Assembly (NCBI GenBank): GCA_001784285.1
Contig: MFQC01000005.1
Location: forward strand, 1-33,228
Length of the DNA: 33,228 nucleotides
Source: Candidatus Magasanikbacteria bacterium RIFCSPHIGHO2_02_FULL_48_18
Lineage (GTDB): Bacteria > Patescibacteriota > Patescibacteriia > Magasanikbacterales > UBA922
Reading direction: 5' to 3'
Shown here: positions 23,718 through 31,600 of the stretch, piece after piece
Numbering within the stretch: position 1 is the first letter of the stretch
Layout: each line of letters starts with the position of its first letter
The notes under the pieces: generated by a model
Seen by the model: only the letters and a program-made list of their open reading frames with translations
The model's database searches: none
Told to the model about the DNA's origin: nothing
Position numbers and translations under genes: made by a program

Positions 23718-24470
23718 TTATTTTTGCAATTCTTGAAGAAGGAGCGCGGTCCATTGTTTTTTGGAAGGGACGCCGACGACTTTTTGATTGTTCACGATGT
23801 ATGTCGGCGTGCCTGGGACATCAAGATGAACGCCGTCGGCCATGTCTTTCAAAATGGCTGATTCGTGCGTGCGAGCAGTAAAACATTGTTGGAACAGCGG
23901 CAGATTGAGGTTGAGATCAATCGCGTATGACAGTAGATTTTCTTTGGCCAGTTGTTTTTCGTCAAACAGACGACGATAGAATTCCCAAAATGCGTTTTGA
24001 TCCTGTGCGCACGCGGCGGCAATCGCCGCATCCATCGCATGGGGGTGAATGCTTTCAATGGGAAAGTGCTTGAAGATGACGCGTATGGCACTGCCGTATT
24101 CAGCAAGGATTTCTTCAAATATGGGGTAAGCTTTTTGACAATAGGGGCACTCAAAGTCAATAAACGCGAGGATCGTTATCGGCGCATCCGGATTTCCAAT
24201 TTGTGGACTCGAGGAATAGATATATTGCGTCACGTCTCCTTCAATGGTATCCGACGCGTCCTGCGGTTTCCCATCCGGATTGCGGGTAAATTCTCCGTAG
24301 AATTTTTTTTGGAGCTGTGCGGCGTCGCCAGAGTGAATTTTCCAAAAATAATAGCCAACCATGATGGTAAAGAACGAAAAAAAACCAACGCATACAATGC
24401 CAAGAATGGTGAGCAAGATAGTTTTGACCCCGCTTCTCTTGCCTGATTCGCGAGATGGCGTTGTTGGCAT
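23718..24470 (-). CDS. DsbA-like thiol-disulfide oxidoreductase, membrane-anchored
   Basis: A 250-residue protein with one N-terminal membrane helix (about residues 18-43) and a DsbA/DSBA-like thioredoxin domain outside the membrane. The active site is FECPYCQKAYP and the cis-Pro loop is VPGTPTYIV. IGNPDAPITILAFIDF starts the fold, as in Gram-positive and CPR DsbA-like (Thioredoxin_4) proteins. It probably oxidises cysteines of exported proteins. It is first in a minus-strand operon with the cysteine-rich pilin-like protein 7 nt downstream, its most likely substrate, followed by uvrA. Confidence 0.9.
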   Translation of the reverse strand: MPTTPSRESGKRSGVKTILLTILGIVCVGFFSFFTIMVGYYFWKIHSGDAAQLQKKFYGEFTRNPDGKPQDASDTIEGDVTQYIYSSSPQIGNPDAPITILAFIDFECPYCQKAYPIFEEILAEYGSAIRVIFKHFPIESIHPHAMDAAIAAACAQDQNAFWEFYRRLFDEKQLAKENLLSYAIDLNLNLPLFQQCFTARTHESAILKDMADGVHLDVPGTPTYIVNNQKVVGVPSKKQWTALLLQELQK

Positions 24471-24493
24471 AGATCACGGAAATAATCGAAAAG

Positions 24494-24520
24494 AGTATAT
24501 CATATTTTTTGTATTGTCAA
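24494..24520 (-). promoter_or_regulatory. Promoter for the dsbA-pilin-uvrA operon
   Basis: On the minus strand TTGACA (complement of 24515-24520), a 15-bp spacer and TATACT (complement of 24494-24499). The spacer is short, but both boxes match consensus. The leader to the ATG at 24470 is about 18 nt. Confidence 0.65.
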
Positions 24521-24542
24521 CAGTGTGTCGACTTGGGACGTA

Positions 24543-24571
24543 TTGACTTTTTGAAGGTATCCCGCTATACT
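24543..24571 (+). promoter_or_regulatory. Sigma70-type promoter for rpsB-tsf
   Basis: TTGACT (24543-24548), a 17-bp spacer, then TATACT (24566-24571). Divergent from the dsbA operon promoter. The leader to the rpsB start is about 97 nt and T-rich in its first half, with a purine-rich AAGGA near the start codon. Confidence 0.75.
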
Positions 24572-24674
24572 TTTGCCATTCATTCATATATTTTATCCTT
24601 CACTTCTCATATATTTTCCTCTGTTCCAAATGACAATCGGGACGGTCGTGGGAAGGAAGAGAAAAGGAAAACCT

Positions 24675-25400
24675 ATGCCAAAAATTCCAAGTTTGGAGGA
24701 CATGCTCAAAGCCGGTGTTCATTTTGGACACAAAACGTCGCGATGGCACCCAAAAATGGCGCCATACATTTTTACCAACAGGAACGGCGTCCACGTTATT
24801 GATTTAGAAAAAACACGGGAAAAATTGAAAGAAACTTTGGGCGCGGTAAAGCAGTTGGCGGCGGATGGAAAAAATATTTTGTTTGTCACGACCAAGCCGC
24901 AGGCCAAAGCAATTGTGAAACAGGCCGCCATTGATTGCGGCATGCCATACCTCGTGGATCGATGGATCGGGGGGCTCCTGACGAATTTTTCGGAAATGAA
25001 AAAAATGATTCAAACGTTTGTCTCTCTGTCCGAAAAACAGCAAAGCGGCGAGTTGGAAAAATATACCAAGAAAGAGCAATCCGAAATCGCGAAAGATTTG
25101 GAAAAAAAGCGGGTGTCTCTTTCGGGGCTGACCACGGTAACCCGCATGCCGGACGCCTTGTTCATTCCGTCTTTTCAGCGGGAAAAAACTGCTGTGACCG
25201 AAGCAAACCGGATGGGCGTGCCGATTATTGCCGTGGTCGATACCAATGCCAACCAGACAAAGGCCGCCTATTGTATTCCGGCAAACGACGACGCACTGCA
25301 ATCCATTATCATGATGGTGGGACTCGTGAAAGAGGCGATACAGGAAGGTTTGGCAGAACGGAAGCCTTTGGAAGAACCAAAGGAAACCATTCGTCTATGA
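24675..25400 (+). CDS. rpsB: Ribosomal protein S2
   Basis: A 241-residue small-subunit protein. Family motifs are LKAGVHFGHKTSRWHPKM near the N-terminus, VTTKPQA, DRWIGGLLTNF, and VDTNANQTKAAYCIPANDD. The ATG at 24675 matches the S2 N-terminus; codons upstream lie in the leader. An AAGGA sequence sits about 10 bases before the ATG, one of few SD-like sequences outside the membrane cassette. It overlaps tsf by four bases (ATGA), the classic S2/EF-Ts operon. Confidence 0.96.
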   Translation: MPKIPSLEDMLKAGVHFGHKTSRWHPKMAPYIFTNRNGVHVIDLEKTREKLKETLGAVKQLAADGKNILFVTTKPQAKAIVKQAAIDCGMPYLVDRWIGGLLTNFSEMKKMIQTFVSLSEKQQSGELEKYTKKEQSEIAKDLEKKRVSLSGLTTVTRMPDALFIPSFQREKTAVTEANRMGVPIIAVVDTNANQTKAAYCIPANDDALQSIIMMVGLVKEAIQEGLAERKPLEEPKETIRL

Positions 25401-26047
25401 CTATTGATGCATCTCGTATTACAAAAGTTCGGGAGCAGAGCGGGGCCGGTGTGTTGGATTGCAAAAAAGCGCTGGAAGAAGCAAACGGCAATGTTGCACA
25501 GGCTGTGGACATTCTCCGCAAAAAAGGCATCGCCAAGGCCGCGAAGCGCGCAGGAAAAATTGCCGCAGAAGGCGCAGTCGGAAGCTATATTCATGGCGCC
25601 GGGAAAATTGGCGTATTGGTGGAAGTCAATTGCGAGACCGATTTTGTGGCAAAAACCGATGCGTTCCAGTCGCTTGTGAGTGACATTGCCATGCATATCG
25701 CGGCGGCGGCGCCACAGTATATTTGCTCGGCCGATGTGCCGGGAGAGCACGTCGAAAAAGAAAAAGACGTGTACCGCGAACAGCTCAAAACCGAAGGCAA
25801 ACCGGCAGAGATGATTGAGAACATTATCCAAGGGAAGATGGCCAAGTTTTATAAGGAAGTCTGCCTTCTGGAACAGCCATTTATTAAAGATGAAGAAAAG
25901 ACGATCCAGGCGCTTCTTGACCAGAAGACCGCTGAAATCGGAGAAAAAATACAAGTGCGTCGGTTTGCCCGCTTTGCGCTGGGAGAGGGGATTGAAAAAG
26001 AAACGACCGATTTCGTCCGGGAAGTTCAGGAACAATTGGGCGCATAA
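25397..26047 (+). CDS. tsf: Elongation factor Ts
   Basis: Nucleotide exchange factor recycling EF-Tu-GDP. The N-terminal UBA-like domain shows ITKVREQSGAGVLDCKKALE, followed by AAEGAVGSYIH and the EF-Tu-contacting VEVNCETDFVAK. It has 216 residues, much shorter than E. coli EF-Ts (283) and similar to compact forms with a reduced core. Start and stop are coupled to rpsB through ATGA. The gene ends 19 nt before a strong terminator. Confidence 0.95.
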   Translation: MTIDASRITKVREQSGAGVLDCKKALEEANGNVAQAVDILRKKGIAKAAKRAGKIAAEGAVGSYIHGAGKIGVLVEVNCETDFVAKTDAFQSLVSDIAMHIAAAAPQYICSADVPGEHVEKEKDVYREQLKTEGKPAEMIENIIQGKMAKFYKEVCLLEQPFIKDEEKTIQALLDQKTAEIGEKIQVRRFARFALGEGIEKETTDFVREVQEQLGA

Positions 26048-26066
26048 TATCCACATTCTTTATAAG

Positions 26067-26092
26067 AAAAGTCAAGGTTGCTCTTGACTTTT
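26067..26092 (+). terminator. Intrinsic terminator after tsf
   Basis: AAAAGTCAAG (26067-26076) and CTTGACTTTT (26083-26092) form a perfect 10-bp stem with a 6-nt loop, followed by TGTTTTTTT. The 3' arm also contains the -35 box of the next promoter. Confidence 0.88.
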
Positions 26093-26111
26093 TGTTTTTT
26101 TCTGTCATACT
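26084..26111 (+). promoter_or_regulatory. Promoter for the first SBBP-repeat protein, overlapping the tsf terminator
   Basis: TTGACT (26084-26089) lies in the terminator's 3' arm. A 16-bp T-rich spacer leads to CATACT (26106-26111). The leader before the ATG at 26179 is about 60 nt. Confidence 0.55.
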
Positions 26112-26178
26112 GAATTGTGGAGTATTTTAGTCTATTACGCGGAGTGTCTTTGGCACTATATTATTATTTTATAACTGT

Positions 26179-28413
26179 ATGGCTCGTCTCTTTTTTCGCA
26201 CGATTCCATCTGCTCTTTTGTTTTTTGGGATCGTAAGTGCCGGTTTGGTTTGTTTTATCATTCCAGCATCCTCAGCAGAATTGTCTCAACTTGGGGCTTC
26301 CACTTATATTGGCGGATCAAAAGCGCAAGAATTTGTGGCAGGGATGACAATGGACAAGTCAGGGAATATCTTTATCGTCGGCAATACGATTAGTACTGAT
26401 TTTCCAACCACAACCGTTGCCTACGATGTTACTGCGCCGGCAGGAAATTCAGATGTCTTTGTTTCAAAATTTTCTCCGGACTTATCAATCCTCCTTGCGT
26501 CGACTTTCCTTGGCAGTTCGGAATTTGATCAAGTGCATGACATTGCCATAGATAGTTTTGAAAATGTCTTCGTGACGGGATATACCTACGGAAATAATTT
26601 TCCTACCACTCTTGGCGCGTATGACACCACCTTTAATGCGTCAACCAATGGAAGAAGTGATGTGTTTGTCGCAAAATTTTCTTCGACTCTTGCAAACCTC
26701 AAGGCGTCAACGCTTTTGGGAGGGGCAGAGAATGATTCAGAACCCAGCTTCGCGCTGAGTCCGACGGGTGATGTGGTTGTCGCCGGTTTGACCGGGAGCA
26801 TTGATTTTCCAGTAACCGTGGGCGCCTCCGTTTCAAGTTTTTTTTCATTTGTGGCAACGCTTTCTTCCGACCTCAAAACGCTGAAGGCCGGACGGTACAT
26901 CCAAGACGGATTTCCGGAAGACGTGGTGGTGGATGCGTTTTCCAATGTATTTGTTGGTGGAACAGCCAGTCAATTTTTGTCTCCGTTGGTTCAAGGATAT
27001 GATCTCACCTATAACGATCTTCCAGGAGAAGGAAGCGACGCGTTTCTTATGAAATTTTCTCCTGATCTCCAAACTGTAATGTCGTCCACATTCCTTGGCG
27101 GGGGTCATGCTGAAGACAATTGTGAAGACAGTCCTGAAGACAATTGTGAAGGCCAGATTGATGACATTCGCGCCATGCTTTTGGATTCTTCCGGCAATGT
27201 GGTTGTAACCGGCTATACGGGAAGTGACGATTTTCCGGTCACCGGGGGCGCATACGATGAAACATTCAATGGCATGAATGATATCTTTGTTTCAAAATTT
27301 TCGCCCAACCTGAAAACACTCCTGTCTTCAACATATATTGGCGGAGAAGAAGCGGAAGTGGGTCTTGCCATTGCGCGCGACGCGGCAAACAATACATACA
27401 TTTCCGGGGGCACGGGGAGTGTTGATTTTCCAGTTTTTTCAGGTGCGTTTGACACCACATTGAATGCAGTTACCGAAGGCGTTGCTTTCAAATTGTCGCC
27501 CTCATTATCGCAACTTATGGCATCCACCTACCTCGGGGGACAGAATGTGAGTGGCTTGCCAAATACGGAAGGGGCCAATGATGGCTTTGGCATAGCGGCC
27601 GGGTTTGACAAGGTCTACGTCGCCGGAATTGCCGGGTATGGTTTCCCGACAACAGCCGGTGCGTACGATGAGGTGTATAATGGCAATGGTGACGGGTATG
27701 TGTTGTCCTTTCTTGGCGGCCCAAGCGGGTTTACTCCAATGAGCATGCCCCTTATGTTTGACGCCGCCATCCCGGAAATCGAAAGTGGAAAGATGATCAG
27801 TTTTAACGCACCGATCCAATTGCCAAAAGAGGTTGCGACGGATTTTTTGGATGGAAATGGCAATGTCACTCCTATGTCTCCTCAAATTGTTAGTTCAATC
27901 CAGGGAAAGACTTTTTTGGGTTTTGGCACCGTATCGCTTGCTCCCGATACATATGTCCTTCGTGTGTTTTCTTCATCCGGTTTTCTCCTTGCCCAAAGCA
28001 GTCCATTTGTTGTGTCAGCTCCGAAGATTGTCTATAAGGTGGTGACCGATAAAGATGTCTATATAACCAATAAAGAAATAACGGTAAAAGTGTATCCTGG
28101 TCTTTATGCCTTCGATGCGCTTATGTCCGGAGCGTATGAACTCCGGTGGGTCGATGCAAAAGGGCAGGTTGCCTCGCCGAATCTTGTTTCTTCTCCGAGT
28201 GAAGGATTTTCATTGTATCTTTTATATACATACGATGTGTCCGCACTGAACGGGACGCATGCAATTCAGCTTCGAGATACGACAACGGGAGAAATTCTTG
28301 CTGAAAAACAGGTCGTTCTTTTTCCGTCCTCTCTTTTTAGCTTGAAGCCGGTAACAAAATCGGTACCGATCACACGAATATTTCCACTGTTGCCCGCGTA
28401 TCCTGTTCGTTAA
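26179..28413 (+). CDS. Secreted SBBP-repeat beta-propeller protein
   Basis: A 744-residue exported protein. A signal peptide (about residues 1-34, ending PASSAE) precedes seven repeats of about 60 residues. Each repeat has a form of STYLGG, DxxGNxxVxGxT, DFPxTxGAYD and DVFVxKF, the SBBP pattern. Seven copies would close one seven-bladed propeller (about 35-515). The C-terminal 230 or so residues look like Ig-type beta domains and lack an obvious sorting motif or membrane anchor. A Cys-containing acidic insertion lies in repeat five. It is probably a surface or extracellular binding protein; the ligand is unknown. The start is preceded by TGT. Confidence 0.85.
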   Translation: MARLFFRTIPSALLFFGIVSAGLVCFIIPASSAELSQLGASTYIGGSKAQEFVAGMTMDKSGNIFIVGNTISTDFPTTTVAYDVTAPAGNSDVFVSKFSPDLSILLASTFLGSSEFDQVHDIAIDSFENVFVTGYTYGNNFPTTLGAYDTTFNASTNGRSDVFVAKFSSTLANLKASTLLGGAENDSEPSFALSPTGDVVVAGLTGSIDFPVTVGASVSSFFSFVATLSSDLKTLKAGRYIQDGFPEDVVVDAFSNVFVGGTASQFLSPLVQGYDLTYNDLPGEGSDAFLMKFSPDLQTVMSSTFLGGGHAEDNCEDSPEDNCEGQIDDIRAMLLDSSGNVVVTGYTGSDDFPVTGGAYDETFNGMNDIFVSKFSPNLKTLLSSTYIGGEEAEVGLAIARDAANNTYISGGTGSVDFPVFSGAFDTTLNAVTEGVAFKLSPSLSQLMASTYLGGQNVSGLPNTEGANDGFGIAAGFDKVYVAGIAGYGFPTTAGAYDEVYNGNGDGYVLSFLGGPSGFTPMSMPLMFDAAIPEIESGKMISFNAPIQLPKEVATDFLDGNGNVTPMSPQIVSSIQGKTFLGFGTVSLAPDTYVLRVFSSSGFLLAQSSPFVVSAPKIVYKVVTDKDVYITNKEITVKVYPGLYAFDALMSGAYELRWVDAKGQVASPNLVSSPSEGFSLYLLYTYDVSALNGTHAIQLRDTTTGEILAEKQVVLFPSSLFSLKPVTKSVPITRIFPLLPAYPVR
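27111..27151 (+). repeat. 24-nt spaced direct repeat in the SBBP gene
   Basis: TGAAGACAATTGTGAAG occurs at 27111-27127 and again at 27135-27151. It encodes two EDNCE units in the acidic stretch HAEDNCEDSPEDNCEG. The two Cys are the only ones in the mature protein. This suggests a recent in-frame duplication in a loop of the fifth propeller repeat, possibly binding metal. Confidence 0.8.
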
Positions 28414-28430
28414 TCTTTTTCAGAAATGGA

Positions 28431-28525
28431 GTACCACCCCGCTCAGCGGGGTGGTACCAGTTGTTACCGACCGGTGGGGCGGAATCCGCCGACTCACCAA
28501 CTCCGCGACTAAAGCCGTGGTATCA
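28431..28525. repeat. GC-rich palindromic element, REP- or IS200/IS605-end-like
   Basis: GTACCACCCCGC (28431-28442) and GCGGGGTGGTAC (28446-28457) form a perfect 12-bp stem with a 3-nt loop. Next come nested pairs: AGTTG/CAACT (28459-28463/28498-28502), GGTG/CACC (28473-28476/28495-28498, sharing one base with the previous pair) and GGCGG/CCGCC (28478-28482/28486-28490). TGGTACCA (28452-28459) can pair with TGGTATCA (28518-28525), competing with the first stem. Composition is unlike the AT-rich surroundings. No transposase gene is present, so a REP-type or mobile-element remnant is only a guess. Confidence 0.4.
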
Positions 28526-28538
28526 TTTGGCGGATGAC

Positions 28539-28560
28539 ACCCCGAAAAGGGGTTTTTTTT
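28539..28560 (+). terminator. Intrinsic terminator after the first SBBP gene
   Basis: ACCCC (28539-28543), loop GAAAA, GGGGT (28549-28553), then an eight-T run to 28560. It separates the two SBBP genes into distinct transcripts. Confidence 0.85.
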
Positions 28561-28562
28561 GT

Positions 28563-28591
28563 TTTACTTTTTTTTTTGGATACGATATACT
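28563..28591 (+). promoter_or_regulatory. Candidate promoter for the second SBBP protein
   Basis: TTTACT (28563-28568), a 17-bp spacer, then TATACT (28586-28591). The -35 box is weak and the -10 box is good. The leader would be about 45 nt. A further TATAAT at 28631-28636 lacks a matching -35. Confidence 0.45.
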
Positions 28592-28642
28592 TTTATAATT
28601 TGAACCCTGAGTACTTAGATGTTTGTCTTTTATAATTTTTTT

Positions 28643-31600
28643 ATGAAACAACAGGGACAACGCGGGAGGGGCCCAATGTTGAGCATTATTGCAGTCAGTA
28701 TTATTGTTATTGTAGGTCTTGTTCTGTTTTTTCAGTGGTCAAAAAGGGAAGAACCAAAAGAGGCCGTCTCCCCCATAAACCAGCCATCGGCCGAGGAGGG
28801 TGGCACTTCTTTATCCGAGGTCGTCTCTTCCACGCGATTGGGATCGTTTTTTATCCAAAATCAGGGCCAGGCTCCGGGAGAGATTGTTTTTTATGCAAAA
28901 CAGGGAAATGGCGGCGTTTATTTTTTGAAAGATCGATTGTTGTTTGAGAATATATATCCCGTACCGTCGGAAGACGGAAAGAGTAAGAAGGAGCGGCGTG
29001 TTACCTATTATATGCGGTTTTTGGGGGCGTCCCCGCAGGGTGTCTTGAGCGGGCGCGAGCCTTCGGAGACCGAAGTCAATTATTTTTCTGGAGAAAGCGC
29101 CAATACCGATATTGCCACGTTTCAAAAGCTCATGTATACGAATATATACCCCAACATTGATATTGAGTTTTTTTTCACGGAAAAAGGGATAAAATATAAT
29201 ATTTTTGTGCGTCCGGGAGGAGATCCAAACCAATTGCAGTTTGAATTTTTTGGGCTGGCGTCTCTCTCGCTTGATGAAAAGACGGGCGGCTTGATTCTTG
29301 AGACTGGCGCAGATTCGTTTCTCCATGAGCCCCCTCGCTCATATCAAGATATTGGCGGGGAGCGTTTTTCTGTCTCTTCGCGGTATGCCGTTGACACGGC
29401 AAAACAGATTATTTCTTTTGACGTTGGATCATACGACACGGACGAATTGTTGGTTATTGATCCGGTTCTCGCGACCCTTTCCGCTTCTACCTATTTGGGT
29501 TCGTCAAACTTGGATAACATTTATCAGATCGTTCAGGATGATTCGGGAAATATTTATGTTGCGGGTGACGTGGATGGCGCGGGTTTTCCTGCCGTAGGGT
29601 CGCCTGATGACAGCATCTATAATGGATCAACCGATGTGTTTGTTTCTCAACTCAGTTCAAATTTGCAAAGTCTTTTGATTTCAACCTATCTTGGCGGGAC
29701 CAATCTGGACTCGCCATTCGGTCTCCAAATTGATTCGAGCGGCAATATACTGATTGGGGTCAACACCAATAGTTCGGATTTTCCCATACTGAATGGCTAT
29801 GATGGCGTGTTTAATGACGCGGGAGCAAATTTGGACATTGCGGTCGTAAAAATGCCGGCCAATCTGCAAAGTATCACTGCTTCTACCTTTGTGGGGGGAG
29901 CCAGCGTTGACCTGGCGACTGGTATGGCACTTGATTCTTTGGACACAGTCTATGTTGGCGGGTGGACATGGAGCAATAATTTTCCCACGACGCTCGGCGC
30001 GTATAATACCACACCGCTTGCCGACGGAGAAACCAATGGTATTGTTTTTGCATTATCATCCAACTTGTTCAGTCTTTCGTACGCTACATTTATTCGCGGG
30101 GCAACCGTCGGGGCCACTATCGCGGAAATAGCGATCAATTCGTCTAACCAGCTATATATTGTGGGGAGTACGGCAGACAGCACATATCCGGGAACTGTCG
30201 GCACGTATGACCCGGATCCTCCCGACGGCCCATCGAAAAATTTTATTTCACGTCTCAGTCTGGAATTATCCAACATTCCCCTCTCCACATTTTTTCCTGC
30301 GGCTATGACCGTTAACGGAATGACCATAGATGCGGATGGAAATATTTTTCTTGCAGGCCAAGTGCGCGGCGGGGGATTGGCGGAAACCGCCGGAACCGCG
30401 TTTCCTTCCGCCGCGGGCGGCATCTATGAGGGTTTTGTCTCAAAATTTTCTTCCGGTTTGACGACCTTGGTTTCAACCTATTTAGGAAGTTCGGATGCAG
30501 GCCTGGCTCCTACTGAATATGCCCAATCAATTGATACTGATGCATCGGGCAACGTGTATGTCGCCGGGGTAACCGATGGAAACGATTTCCCTACGACTGC
30601 GGGGGCGTATGATACATTCAATGGAGGACCAGATGTATTTTTATCCAAGCTGACGTCTGATTTGGGAACATTATCCGGGTCCACATATCTTGGAGGGACT
30701 ATGGACGATGTACCATATGCGGTATTACTCGGGACATCACGCATTTATGTTGCCGGATATACTGCGAGCGCGGATTTCCCCACGAGTGGAGCGGCGTATG
30801 ACACCATCTACAATCTCGGCGGAGACGGATTTATTTCGGCATTTCTCAATAATACCGTTCCGTCCGCATCCGCAATTACGCCGACGCAGGCCACATCGAA
30901 TACCGCAAGCATTACGACGACTGTCGCAGACGTTGATTTGAATGTGACCAATTTGGCCGTGGAACATTCCACTGATGGATCGACCTGGGTTTCTTCGACT
31001 ATTCGAGGCGGTTCGCAAGGGGGGGGCGAAGGGGATGGCATCGCGACGACGACCGGCAACATAAGCGATATTGATACGGACACTGACGGGTCAGTGGCTT
31101 TAACATTTGAATGGAACACCGCGGAAGATTTACCCGACAGAGACGATACAACGGTGTACATGCGTGTTGTTCCCAATGACGGAACAGAAAATGGATCAAC
31201 CGTAACCTCTGGTGCGTTTGCCGTGGATACTCAAGACCCCACAGTTCCGAGCGCGTTGAGCCTGGCCAATGTTGCGTCCAGTTCTCTTCAGTTTACCTTC
31301 CCGGCAACGCCTTCTTCTGATACCAATTTTTATGAATATAAAATATATTACGCAACATCGTCGCCATCTATTTCGGATAGCGCATTTGCATCTTCAACGG
31401 ACGCAAATATGAGCGCCGTCGATTTTAATGGAGAAACCACGAGCGACCCTTTGGCTGGATTGACCCCGAATACACCATATTATTTTGATCTCTATGCCTA
31501 TGATAGCTGGGGATTCAATACGTCAACAGCCGCGGAAGTGACAACCACCACGCTTGCCGCTGTGCCAAATGCTCTTTCTGGCGCGGTCACCGCATCAAGC

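Noticed and set aside
24935-25396. Extended frame upstream of tsf
   Set aside because: It overlaps rpsB in another frame; EF-Ts begins at 25397 with its conserved UBA-like domain.
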